Origin: Heterobilharzia americana
Lineage: Eukaryota > Platyhelminthes > Trematoda > Strigeidida > Schistosomatidae
NCBI GenBank assembly: GCA_944470555.2
Contig: OX104130.1
Location: forward strand, 2,542,001-2,606,000
Direction: 5' to 3'
Length of the DNA: 64,000 bases
Under the pieces are notes generated by a model. The model was not told the origin of the DNA. It did not search any database and saw only the letters and a program-made list of their open reading frames with translations. The position numbers and the translations under genes are program-made. Below are positions 11,274 to 22,765 of the stretch, piece after piece. Within the stretch, counting starts at the first letter, position 1; the number at the start of each line of letters is the position of its first letter.

Positions 11274-14200
11274 GACCGATAGCTGCTACTTTGACGTGGT
11301 GGTCGGGCTTGCATATCACAATGACCCAACGAGCTATGCTGGTGGAACACTTGTTCCCTCGAGGTCCTACCATACCAGAAAGGTCTGTTGGATAGTGGTT
11401 AGACGAAAAGCAGTTACCGTTGTAGTGTAAATTGCTACACTATGATGGGGGTCTGAGGGCGAAGTCGTACTGCTGCTAGCTGGATGGGGTGTGACAGCAG
11501 TAAGGTGTTTCCCTTGGATGACCAGCAGTGCCATGCTGATGCTGCCTTCTCAGTGGAAGGGGGGGTTAGAAAAGGTCGGCCCCAAAAATAACACTCCACC
11601 ACGCCCCACGGTCTGCCGGGCCAGTGGTGTTGGTTCACTTGTCGTTTCCTTTCGACCATCCGGCCCCAAAAATACAAAAGTTCAAAATAATCATACTCAA
11701 AAGGCTGTGTGTGACAGGCCTCAAGCAGATGTCCGATGGGCTCTGCGGTCACACAAATCTCTTTCAGGTACCTTAAGAAGAAATAGCCTTCCACGGTGTG
11801 GGCAGCCGGGAAGTGTCAACCGCCCTCACAACTCTGTCAGCACCCAAGTTTCTTCTGACTGCTATCCTCCTCCTCCATCATTACCTTCTAATCTTCCTTC
11901 ACGTCTCTTAATTAATGATGCTGCATCATCTTCAATTTCTCCTACCTCTGCAGCCTTCGACAACGATCTGAGTCCACAGAACAGCGTCCCTGGTCTCCTT
12001 AAACCACGCTCCAAATTACATATTGGAGCCTTCAATGTCCGCACCCTCCGTCAAATTGGCCAACAGGCTTCGTTGGCAAAGACTCTAGCAACTCGGGCAT
12101 GGATGGATGTGTGCTGTGTTTGTGAGACACGCATACAGGACCCAAGTGTGGTTATTCACCTGACCTCTCCTGACCAATCTGGTGAATCTGCAAAATTCAC
12201 CCTTCGAGTTTCTGGAGATTCGATAGCTAGCTCTCGTGGTCTTGCAGGTGTAGGTATAGCATTAAGCAGTAAGGCAGAAAACTCACTACTAGACTGGATC
12301 CCAGTTGATAGTCGCGTCTGCGCTATGAGGCTGAACGGCACAGTGAGAACTAAAAGGAATAGTGAGACTCGCCGTTGTCTCTTTGTAATCTCTGCTTACG
12401 CACCCACTGACTGTAGTTCGGATGAAGTGAAGGACGAGTTCTACCATAAACTGTCTAACCTCCTCTCGAAAGCCAAACGTTCGGACATGGTGGTTGTTGC
12501 AGGTGACCTCAACGCACAGGTGGGTAGACTGAGTGAGGCAGAAAGGCACTTAGGTGGCACTTTCGGAATCCCAGCTGAACGTACAGATAACGGTGATCGC
12601 CTATTACAACTATGCTCAGATAACCGCCTATTTTCAGCCAGCACGAATTTCAGACATAAAGAAAGGCACTGTCTGACCTGGCGTCCACCGAGCTCGACTC
12701 AGCGATGGACACAGATAGACCACATTGCTATTAGTCATCGCTGGAGAGGATCGGTGGAAGACTGCCGCTCCTTCTGGAGTACGTGTTTGGACAGCGATCA
12801 TGCGTTGGTCCGAGCACGTATATGCCTGCGTCTCAATGGACGTAGAAAAAATTTGGCAACAAAACCACTACGAGTTCTGCTGGACAACGAAAACACCAAA
12901 GCCGTGTTCAGTGAGAAGTTGATTAGGCAGTTATCGGAACAAAAGACTGTCACTCATCCAGAAGAAGCTTGGTGCCATCTTCACTATGCTGTAAAAGCAG
13001 CACTGGAGACTGTAGCCGACTCCAAAATAATGGCTAAAAAGAGCCAGTGGATATCAGCAGCTTCTTCCAAACTAATGGATTCACGTGAACGCATCTCTGC
13101 AGGCTCTGAGTACAATGAAGAGCGAGCGCAACTTAAAAGTAGGCTGAGAAATGTCTACGCAACGACCGCGAACAGTGGTGGGCAGCGAAGGCTAAAGAGA
13201 TGGAAAAGGCAGTGGTGATTGGTAACTAGACAGTTATTGAAACTTATTAGGGAGACTGGGGGGAAAAGGTCACCAACAGTGAGTGAGGCTATAGCAGAGA
13301 AGGACGGATCTGCGATTCACTCGCAGAGGAGATGACGGGAATGATGGGCAGAACACCTCGAGGAGCAGTTTAACTGGCCTCCAGCCACCATCGCGTTGCC
13401 CACTATCCAGTTGGATCCTGAATGGAACATTGAGATAGGTCCCCCAACACTAGAAGAAGTCGAGAAAGCTGTAGGTGACCTGAAACGAGAAAGGGTAGTG
13501 GGACCAGACGGATTAACTCCTGAGGTATACAAGGATGGTGGTAGAGTGCTGTTAGGTTAACGGAAGTGTTAACTAGTGTATGGGAATCAAATGCGGTCCC
13601 CTGTGACTGGTCTAAATCACTGATTATTCCAGTCGTCAAGAAAGGTGAGAAGACCTCTTGTGATAACCACAGAGGAATCAGCCTGACGAACATAGTATCT
13701 AAAATTCTAGGTTCGATAACTCTTCGACGCCTGAGTGGAGCTCAGGAATAACAAGCCCGAGAAAACCAACAGACTTTAGACCCGACCGTGGGTGTATCGA
13801 CCACATGTCCACACTGCGCCAGGCACTGGAACACAGGCACGCTTACCGATGTCCGACAATGGCTGTATTTCTCGACCTGAAGGCGGTGGCACTCGACTCC
13901 GTTGATGAAGAAGTTTTATGGCAGTGTCTCTTACTGAAAGGTGTGCTGAGTAAGTACATCACCTTATTGGAGGCTGTCTACTCGAACACTTGTGAGCATG
14001 TTAGAGCCTATGGTGAGATGTTCAAGGAGCTATGCTCAACGAGTGGTGTCCGTCAAGGCTGCCCACTGTCTCCATTCTTATTCAATTTTATCATAGATAT
14101 TCTTATGGAGGTTTCCCTCTCGTCACCTGATTACACAGGGGTTGACCTAATCGCAGGAGAATTTTCTTTAGATCTAGAATATGCAGATGGCATAGTCTTG

Positions 14201-15213
14201 TTAAGTGAAGATACTGGCAAGATGCAGAGTCTTCTGAGCACTGAGTAGCAATTTGAGAATGTTTGGGATGCTTTTCTCACCACCGAAATGCAAATTGTTG
14301 CTCCAGGATTGGTCTTCATCGGTGCCACGGCTAACAATAGAGAGTGAAGTGGTTGAGTGTGTCAACCACTTCACTTACCTGAGAAGTGGGATCAACCTTG
14401 CCCTAGTGGCTCAGGGGCCGATGAAATCTCTGCACGGATACAAAAGGCTCGACTGGCTTTTGTCAATTTACGCCACCTATGGCGCCGCTGTGATATCCGC
14501 TTGTCTACTAAGGGTTGCGTGTACTGCACAGCATTCCGGTCTGTTCTACTCTATGGCTGTGAAATATGGCCATTGAAAGTGGAAGATATGAGAAGGCTTC
14601 AAGTGTTTGACCACCGTTGCCTTCGTAGTATAGGCCGTATTCCGTGGTTTCACCGTGTGAGTAACGCAGACGTCAGGTGTAGAGTTCTAGGGAGTAGAGG
14701 TAATCAGTTGACGAGGTTATGAACCTTCATCGACTGAGATGGTTGGGACACGTACTACGTATGCCTAGTCGCTGATTGCCTCATCACACAATGTTGGCCG
14801 AAGTAGACCCAGGTTGAAAAGGGGCTTGAGGTGGCCAGACTAAAATATGGCACCAATGTATGAAGTATTTGACTGTTGGTTTAAGCCATGTGGGACGATG
14901 GAGACTAGGTGGTTGGGGTCGGCGGGACAAGAGGAACCAGTGGTTGGAGACTGACTCTAGTTGATATGGCTCAGAACCGATGTCAGTGGTGTAGATGTAT
15001 CCCCACACACATTATCCTCATCTTAACGACGCTATACCGAATCTCACCAGTTTCTCTTTCTTTCTCTCTTTGAGTAAGTTATATTTCTTTTGACTGAATT
15101 TTCTTATCTTCATCTAGCACCTCACTACCCTTTTACTTGATGTACTGATATGATGTGTGGCAACTCGGAGCATTATGCAGTAATGTCTGGCCCTATGTTG
15201 ATATTGATGATGA
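11274..15213 (+). mobile_element. RTE-clade retrotransposon, copy 1 (near full length, dead)
   Basis: A nearly complete RTE/SR2-like LINE of about 3.9 kb. It starts at GACCGATAGCTGCTAC, the same 5' start as copy 2 at 31731, and ends in the short tail GTTGATATTGATGATGA typical of the 3' terminal repeats of RTE elements. Order: 5' UTR, endonuclease domain, linker, reverse transcriptase, C-terminal domain, 3' UTR. It lies in the proposed large tetraspanin intron, between two older RTE fragments in the opposite orientation. It is non-autonomous as it stands because of the frameshifts and the mutated RT active site described in its pseudogene entry. Confidence 0.85.
11491..14722 (+). pseudogene. 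RTE endonuclease-reverse transcriptase, copy 1
   Basis: The first open part (11491-13218, 575 codons) holds the apurinic-like endonuclease: GAFNVRTL with its Asn near codon 180, the Glu in CCVCETRIQD, VVVAGDLNAQVG, and the C-terminal SDHALV box. The 5' part of this open frame (Pro/Ser-rich, up to codon 170) may be translated 5' UTR. A frameshift near 13140 breaks the linker. The RT domain follows in pieces: FLDLKAVALDSVDEE replaces the usual FLDLKAAFDSVDRE near 13870, GVRQGCPLSPFLFNF is intact near 14045, and the catalytic YADD box reads YADG (14180-14191). Further stops follow, one at 14246. The protein would normally nick the target and reverse-transcribe its own RNA; this copy cannot do so. 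Confidence 0.85.
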
Positions 15214-17660
15214 CCCTGGGATCTTGGACACAATTTTAGTCAAACTAACTCTCCTATGGTTGTCACAAGAAGGTTTCTCCCTCTTCGTATAAACTGAGGT
15301 GATCAGTGAGGTACTTTACTCTGACAGCACTACCTCTGATTCACACTATTTAGTGCCTCCGTCGCTGCGATAATCAATTTCTTACCTCCATTCTTGAATA
15401 CTTCAGGTGGTGACCTGTCAGGTCCTGCTGCTTCCTATTACTTCAGGTTCGATACAGCATTCTCAGCTTCAGAAAAAGTTGGAAGATCATCTATGTTCCA
15501 TTAAGGTTCGAACTGGATGGTGGGCAACTGAAGCGTTGCTGAAGATCAGTTGAACTGCTTCAAAGTGTTCTGGCCAACGTCCCAGCTGCCTGTCTCTGAA
15601 GGCTACCAGCGTCCCATCCTTTTCGGCGATGGTTTCACTCACCATCGTTTTTTCTTGTCAGTATTCCTGCTAAGCCTAAATAGTTGCCGAGTATTACCCA
15701 ACTCTGATGCCTTTTCCATTTCGCTTTCACTACCCATCACTGCTCAGGATCGACGCGACGGCTGTTGGTCAAATTAAGCTTAAGTTGCTTTCTCTCTTGA
15801 TCGTGGTCAGAACCCGCTGGAACTAGTCATCTGGCGTCAATCAGTTTGGATGACGTCCTGGAGATCCACTGACGTTTTTTAACCGGGTGTAGGTTAGCAA
15901 CTGTCTTCACCGCTGTTTCTACAGCAGACCTAATGTCACGCCAGGTTTCCTCAGGATGAGCATTATTGTCATATTCAAACGAAAGCTCGGCTGTCTCTTC
16001 CCTAAACGCATACTTGGCGTCCTCATCTTTCAATCGAACACAGATGGACCTCACTACTTCCTGTTTCCTGTGGTTAGTAAAGCGCAGGCATACACGAGTC
16101 CGTACTAGCGCGTGATCAGTGTCCAAACTAGTACTCCAGAAGGAGTTGCAATCTTCCAACGGTGGCTTATAGCAGTGTGATCTATGTCCGTCGTTGGTTT
16201 GATGTCGGCGAACGCCATGTGAGACGATGTCTGTCCTTATGCTTAAGACTAGTACTGGCCAGAACAAATGAAGCAAGATGGCAACGTACGATCACTGTTA
16301 GCAGGGGATTCCATAGATGCCTCCAAGATGCCTTTCCGATTAGCTCAGCTTCCCTACTTGAGCGTTAAAGCACCTGCCATTGTAACTACCTCTGAACGTT
16401 TTGCTTTCTGTAGCAAAGTTGACATTCCATAGAATTCATCCTTTGCGTAGGCCGAGATTACGAATAGGCATCGGTTGGTATCATGATCATTCCTAGTCCT
16501 TACAGATCCATTCAGTTGAACAGTTCTTAGGCGGCTGTTTACTGGAAACCAGTTGAAGAGTGCACTTTATGCTCTATGACACTATGCTATGCCCACACCA
16601 TTGAGTCTACTAGAGCTGGCCATTGCGTCTTCGGATACTCTTGAAGTGAATTTTGAAGATTCACCACTATGTCTAGGCGAAGTCAACTGAATAACCGCAC
16701 TCAGGTCCTATATAAGTATCTCTGAGATACAGCATACATCCATGGTTAGAAATTCCAGTTTTAGCAACGATGCTTGCTGTCCTATTTGGAATAGAGTTTG
16801 GACGTTGAAAGCTCCTACATAAAATCGATATCGGTGTCTTAGGAAACTAGGAACGAGGTTCCGATGGCTTTGATCGTTAACAATGGTTGCATAGTGAGAG
16901 ATTAGGTAAAGTGTAAGAGGTTTATTATTAGCATCAGGAGGCGAAGGCGAAAGAAGAAAGAGTTGAGGAGGATAAGTTATATGTGATTGGTTCTTGTGTA
17001 CTACGTGGAGTGTGTGAGCGGTTGACACTTCCCAGCTGCTCACACCGTGTAAGGCTATTTCTTCTTAAGGTACCTGAAAGAGAAAAGATTTGTGAGACCA
17101 AAGAGCCCAGGAGCATCCATTTGAGACCGGTCACCTACGGTCCTTTTGATGCCACGACAACTGGCCTGTAGTATTGGAGATGTAGTTGGAGATATATTCT
17201 GTGGTTTCGGATCACGACTAGCCACTGATGACTGATCTGTCACTATAATGTATCATCTCATTGTTTAAGAACATGTTAGGGGTGACTTTGTCTAACCACT
17301 AGATAAAGGACCTTTCTGGCATGGTAGGACCTCTAGAGGATAAGCGTTCCACCAGCATAGATCGTTGGGTCGTCATGGTACACAAGCCCGATCACCACGT
17401 CAAGGTAGCAGCTATCGGTTGGGTCATCCAAGGGAAACACCTTAATGCTGTCACACCTCACCCAACTAGCAGTACGACTTTGCCCTCGGATTCCCATCAT
17501 AGTGTAGCAGTTTACACTGTAGTGGCAAATGCTGTTCGTCTTACCACTATCCAACTGACCTCGGGGGAACAGGATTCCAGCCAGTGTAACTCGTTGGGTC
17601 ATTGTGATATACATCCCGACTACCACGTCAGGGTAGCAGCTGTCGGTTGGGTGACTTGCT
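15214..17660 (-). mobile_element. Old RTE copy, 5' half, heavily decayed
   Basis: Reads on the - strand from the 5' UTR (17660 down to about 17050) through the endonuclease (GAFNVQTLFQIGQQAS near 16800; a word like DIDHTAISHRW near 16190), the linker (RQWISRTSSKLI near 15850) and the RT N-terminus, ending near the equivalent of SLTNIVSKIL at 15214. It has many stops and frameshifts and is far more diverged than copies 1-3. Its 5' UTR carries two tandem copies of the start sequence (17333-17433 and 17476-17655). The RT catalytic part is missing at the edge next to copy 1. Confidence 0.8.
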
Positions 17661-18672
17661 AATGTGTAACCGAAATACAAACAGATGTCTCAGAATAGTT
17701 TTGTTTCCTGTTTTTCAGCCGACTAAACCTAATACCTTCTTCAGGTCCGAAAATATCACGTATCTGGTCTCAGTATATCTGTCAAAATTTGATGAAGGAT
17801 CAACCGTATGGTTAATGTGCAAATCTTCAGGTCTATAACCTTTGTCTCACCTTCCTTATGTCCACTTTCTATTTAGAATTTATGCGGCTATAGGCATCAG
17901 AATTTTGGAAACAAAGTTTAACCGGATTCATCTCTAGCCATTTAAAAAAGTTTTTTTTTCCAATTGTGGGGTCAGTTAATGGAAACTCCCCATTTCTCGC
18001 CTTTTTGTCAGTACTTCAGTTTTAATAGCGATTCTTAAGCACCATCCTTAGACTAGTAAAAAGCAACGTTTAACTGTCACTTTGTTGGGTTATAGATTCG
18101 TAGTAACATTCCAAGTGTGATATGAGTCGGGTGGTTGAAGTCAATATTTTCATCCAGATTGAGGGGGAGTTAAATTGTCCAGATGAGTTTGACTTCAGGT
18201 AAATCAGTTGGTGGGAAACATTTGTTGTTACTAACCTTTTTTATTGGAAACATGACTGCAAAAATTGTCAAATTGAGTGACAGTGGAGTTCTGACAAGGA
18301 GTTCATGTTTTAATGCGACCTCACTTTGTTACAGAAAGAGGGAACGGAAACTTCACTTTCTGCATTCCTTTTGCTAGCAATAATGTTCCATTAGGAGTGA
18401 TGATAAGCTTAATTTTCAGCTGAACAAAAACCCGGTCTTGTTTCTTGCTCAACCATTTCAAGAAAATCACTCTCTGTGTGGCTTAGAATTATAGGTTTTT
18501 CCTGCTGATACCTTTAGGATCACTCCTTTCCATCACCAACGGGCACAAGCTACAGTTAACATGATCCTTAGAACCTTTCATCGTTTCCATTCATTGTATG
18601 TCTACGGCTGTGTAGTAGACCTTTCCTGAGTTGTTTTGTTAATTCATTTATCTGCATCCATTCTGTCTTTAG
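17661..18672. other. Intron DNA upstream of tetraspanin exon 3
   Basis: AT-rich DNA with no transposon motif. It ends in a pyrimidine-rich acceptor (CTGTCTTTAG) at 18672. No further coding exon could be supported here. Confidence 0.5.
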
Positions 18673-18939
18673 ATCGTAGGAATGGTTGTTTTGGCTGCTG
18701 CATTATACTTCTACTTTTCAACATTTGGAGTTAGAGGTGTACAACAACACAATATATTGGCGTATGCCTATATTTTCATCGCTGCCATTGGCGCTCTGAG
18801 TTTTGTACTGGGGATATTGGGTTGTTGTGGTTCATATCACTACAGTCGGTGCTTATTGGGCATTTATTTTGCTGTGTTACTGCTCATTTTCGCTGTCGAA
18901 ATCGCTATCGGCGTGGCTGGATTCGTTCATCGGGAACAA
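18673..18939 (+). CDS. Tetraspanin exon: end of TM1, small loop, TM2, TM3
   Basis: A 267-nt exon, exactly 89 codons in phase 0, between acceptor TTTAG and donor CAA|GTGAGT. It encodes IVGMVVLAAALYFYF (end of TM1), the short extracellular loop STFGVRGVQQHN, TM2 (YIFIAAIGALSFVLGILGCCG, with the Gly-Cys-Cys-Gly end that is a tetraspanin hallmark), the cytosolic turn SYHYSRC, and TM3 (LLGIYFAVLLLIFAVEIAIGV, with the typical Glu) ending HREQ. Tetraspanins are four-helix plasma-membrane organisers; in schistosomes several sit in the tegument surface, but this member cannot be named. This is the best-supported exon of the gene. Confidence 0.9.
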
Positions 18940-19309
18940 GTGAGTTTAAATTCATAGGGTTACTGTTCGTGTTACTTTATTTGTCATACAATTGTGCTAT
19001 ATATCTCAGTGTCTCTCGTTTTTATCTGTTGAGCGAGATTTGGTTTCAGTTCATTAACCATGCAGTACTAATAACCTTCACACCTGAAATGTAACAAAAT
19101 AACCTAGATGTATAGTCGATTGACTGATAAATTACACAGTAATGGAGATAATACTCGGTTATAACATATCTTCACTGACCCACGTTTTTTCTGATTAAGA
19201 TCTAAAAGAGAGACTGGTATGAAAATTTCTAGTAGCAACTCATTTTAAAACTAAAACCCCACAATCATGAAACCACTTAGTTTTACCACCTCTATGTAGG
19301 GTGGTCGAC
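18940..19309. other. Intron DNA, nothing recognised
   Basis: Runs from the donor GTGAGTTT to the start of RTE debris. No repeat or coding signal seen. Confidence 0.5.
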
Positions 19310-20252
19310 CATGAGTTAATCAAATGTTCAACAATGGAACTGGGATTGCTGCGCAACGGTTCAAGTTGCCACACCTCATTTCAACACATCAAGCAAAAAT
19401 GTATCAATATGGAAGATCGGGAAATGACAAAGAAAACAATCAAAATTGAATTGGTAGAAACTTGCGAAACAAAAGTCTCCAACCACCCAGTTCGGTTTTT
19501 GCGCGAACTCCAACCAGGAACTCTGCATTTCCCTACACGGCTCCTAACACTAGTCAATGACTTTACCGAATAAATAAAAGGAAACGGCTAGAAACAAGTG
19601 ACTAATTTTCCAGCCAGTCGATGAGGGTTCACAACCTCATCAACCGAATTTCCTCTCTTACCGAACATTCTGCACCTCACTTCTACGTTAATCACCTGGT
19701 GTCGCTACGACATGATCCATGCCACGAAAGTAAGGGTGATCGAACATCTGAAGTCTTCTCATGACATCTACCGTCAACGGCCATGTTTCACAGCCGCATA
19801 AGAGAACAGAGCGAACTGCAGCACAGGAAAGTCAACCCTCAATCGGTAATCGGATATTATGCAGAAGTTATAAATGGCACAAGTTGGTGAAAGTCAAGCG
19901 AACGTTTGTGTCTGTGTAGAGATTTGTCGATCACTTACCCACCAGGGTTGATCTGACTCCCCATGTAGGTGAAAGTGTTCGACGCACTCAACCAATTAAC
20001 TCCCTATTGTTAGAAAGGGGACCAACACAGAGTAGTTCTGGGGCGACCAATTTATATTCCAGTGGTGGGAAATGCATCCCAAACATTCTGAAATCACCAC
20101 TCAGGGTATCGAGAAGACTCCGTATCTTGTCAGCGTCTTCACCTAACCGGATCATATCATCTGTGTACTTATAACATGAATAGGCTGACCCTGTGATATC
20201 TTCAATTTCGACTTCATGATAACAAACTAACTTGTTCAAAGTGTCCAGTCTA
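19310..20252 (-). mobile_element. RTE fragment (RT catalytic region to 3' end)
   Basis: The - strand encodes KYTDDMIRLGEDADKIRSLL (20100-20180), the YxDD box and following helix of the RTE reverse transcriptase, then FRMFGMHFPP and the C-terminal region with breaks, down to a 3' UTR. The part 19621-20252 is repeated almost exactly at 29274-29905 on the other strand. The part 19310-19620 is not, and looks like 3' sequence from a different RTE copy. The fragment therefore straddles a rearrangement border. Confidence 0.8.
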
Positions 20253-21422
20253 CCATCCTATATTCTGTCGTACGAGTAACAGAGACGCCTTAATTCATTT
20301 ATTTGGTATGTGCTAACACTAGTTACAGTCGACATTCAATACAAACACACAAATATATGAGAGACTCACTTCAATAAGAGCTACTGTGATAACTGAGATA
20401 CACATAATGAGGAAATTATGCATAATATTGTCAATTCTTTCTTTACAACCCTATCAAGAAAAAGAAAAATGGAAAAGAAATACAATAAGGAAAGTCGCAA
20501 ATCAATCGAGAATGGCTAATAAAAACGTAAACTGTGATCGAGGTGTCTTTCTACTCAGTGTGTGTATGTGGGGAGGCGGGGGCGGAATACACAGCATCCA
20601 ACAAGTATTGACAACAATGGCGTTTCTTCCCATTCAAAACTCTCCTTCTTTAAAGTCTATGCATTTTCTTTAAGAAATATCAAACTGTGATAGATATGCG
20701 AGAATTATAGGCTGTACAAAAGATTACCCATCACCTGACCACTTCTGTGTGTATATCAATTCACCTGCTCTTGTAGAGTCAGCTAGTATATATATAGATT
20801 GTCGATGCGACTGTTATTCAAAAGCATTCAGGAGCACTATCTCACATAGCTACATAGAGTTAACAGTGGATCGATAGGAAGTGCAATAATCGAACACGTC
20901 GTGAACACAGGTCACTAAATTACAAGAACCTCATTGCTCAGAGTTATTCATAAAGTGAAAAGAGACATTCCAAAGCCTGTATGTCTTTGTATTTTCTGCA
21001 TCATCGAAGCTTCTCTTCTCTATTCATGGTCTTTGGAATCACCTCTTTCTTTCTACACTGTTCACTTCTTACGTAATTCACCATTTGTTCTGTTTCTATC
21101 CTCTATCTGATCACACTTCAGTTTTCAAACATTTTTCATCTTATCCAAATTATTATCTAAACTTATTAATCTTTACTCAACTCTAGTCATATTCTGATTA
21201 ATCTTCACTAATAATCACAGTTTTGCTTGAATGACAAATCATGTAGTCTGCTGCATATTTGTTGCCGAGTTTGACAAACCACCTTTTCACTATCTAACCT
21301 TATTTAACAAAGGGGAACTGTGCAAACTGTAATTGTAAAGCTTGAGAATGAAATCGTCGAGGGGATTCGATGAAGTATGTTCTCTTTCAGAAGATTACTA
21401 AAGAGACATTAGGGAAAAATGT
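19621..21422 (+). repeat. Left arm of large inverted repeat
   Basis: About 1.8 kb that recurs in reverse-complement orientation at 27968-29905. Shared content is part of an RTE (19621-20252), then about 1.15 kb of non-coding DNA including a short TA run near 20788. The arms are nearly identical; the length difference of about 136 bp is mostly the long (TA)n tract in the right arm. The outer border falls inside RTE sequence (ATGAGGGTTCACAACC) and the inner border near TAGGGAAAAATGT. Confidence 0.85.
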
Positions 21423-21780
21423 GACAAGGTTAATCACAATGAAGACGGACCAAGGGATTGAGACCTTTAAAGGCACGTTTGTAACATGTCAAGTAAGAAT
21501 TGAGAGGGTGAATGCCTTTGAGAAACAAAGCTGGACGTACACAGTTCACCCGATCGCTCACCATAAACTGTGATACGTCAGTGGGTATTCAAATACAGAG
21601 CTTTGAAGATCGTAATGCACTTACGTGGCGCTCCTTTCAATGAGGGACGCTATCACAAGACTTCTCGACTGATGGAGCTGAATGCCACTTCCAGGTCCAG
21701 AAATATAGCTGATGTCGGGCTTTGGTACGTGTGCTTGTATTTCAGAACCTAGCGGAAGCCAATTTCTTTTCAATACAGTA
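21423..21780. other. Intron DNA, nothing recognised
   Basis: Between the inner border of the left arm and an RTE fragment. The short open frames seen here have no family features. Confidence 0.4.
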
Positions 21781-21781
21781 C

Positions 21782-22440
21782 TACCAGGTCTCAAACCTTC
21801 CTGGTTTCTTAGGGTTCGCTGTACCCGAGCTTCACGTCTAATGATTACGAAGCCTAGAGTCTTCGAGATTATTCGTCAGGCTGGTTTCCCTCGCAAGAGG
21901 ACTTGTTACCATTATGAAGACTGCTACAATCAATGTCCAACTTAGCCGAAGTGGAACATATCTGATTCCTATGCGCTAGCTAGCGCTCCAGCTAGCCTGA
22001 CCAGTAGTCCTCGAGCATCATCCCTGAATAACTTCTGTGCTAGCCCACTTGGTCCTGCTACTTTTACTCGTTTCACTTTACCTAAAGCCTTCTCGGCTTC
22101 TGTAAGTTTTGGAGGCCCTACCTCATTGTTCCATTCAGGATCCTACTCGATGGTAGGCAACAGAATAATAGCTGGAGCTTGGCTGAGCTGTTCTTCGAAG
22201 TGTTCTGTCCATCTTTTCAGACATTTGACTTTCGAATGCATCACAGACCCATCTTTTTCTGCTGTAGTCTTATTAACCGCTGACGTTTTTGTCCTACTTT
22301 TCTTAATTAGTTTAAATAACTTTCTGTTGCTACCTTTCGCCGCTGCCTTTCCCAACGCGTTAACCTTCTCTGTCCACCACTGTTCGTGGTCATTGTATCG
22401 AGTTCTTGTCAGTTTAAAGTGAAATAAACTTCTGGTCAGC
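21782..22440 (-). mobile_element. RTE fragment (linker and RT N-terminus)
   Basis: On the - strand an open stretch encodes NDHEQWWTEKVNALGKAAAK, then SNRKLFKLIKKS, AEKDGSVMHS and RWTEHFEEQL, matching the RTE linker of copy 3 (NDREQWWAAKAKEMEKAAAI; RQLFRLIKET; AEKDGSAIHS; RWAEHFEEQF). Lower coordinates correspond to the segment around ENQAGFRPG. Both ends are truncated. Confidence 0.75.
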
Positions 22441-22444
22441 AGCC

Positions 22445-22518
22445 GGACCTTGTAGCTCAGTTGGTAGAGCACTGGGTCGGTAACCCGGTGGTCGCTGGTT
22501 CGAATCCGGCCGCAGTCC
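22445..22518 (+). repeat. tRNA-like head of a SINE (tRNA pseudogene)
   Basis: A 74-nt segment folds like a tRNA. It has a D arm AGCTCAGTTGGTAGAGC, an anticodon stem CTGGG/CCCGG around the loop TCGGTAA, variable nucleotides TGGTC, and a T arm GCTGG-TTCGAAT-CCGGC with the canonical GGTTCGAATCC B box. The A box TAGCTCAGTTGG is intact. The acceptor stem pairs only in its outer four positions, and position 33 is C instead of the invariant U, so a working tRNA (anticodon would be GGU, Thr) is unlikely. The same core with the same flank (CCAAATTTTxATxTCACC) recurs on the - strand at 54451-54523, which marks it as a dispersed SINE. Confidence 0.6.
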
Positions 22519-22765
22519 AAATTTTCATCTCACCTTCAATCATCACCAAGTACAAATACTAGTCTGCCAGACTAAGGCTATCTCAGATAGTCGAATGAAG
22601 ATTCTTTTTTAAATTAGTAGGATACGAGAGGGCTAGGAATGTAATGGTTGGTAATTTTTTTTTACCGAGGACTCCTTTTGGTTTGTAGGTTGTTGTTAAG
22701 GCTGGGACATCAACTTACCATTCAATCTTATATTTACTTCCTAACACTTTTGTTCTTTTTACTAG

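Noticed and set aside
11435..11794. A 119-codon - strand frame across the RTE 5' region
   Set aside because: Shadow of the RTE 5' UTR and endonuclease reading on the + strand.
20386..20673. A 95-codon + strand frame repeated at 28911-29138
   Set aside because: The repetition is explained by the large inverted repeat; the sequence has no family features or codon bias suggesting a gene.
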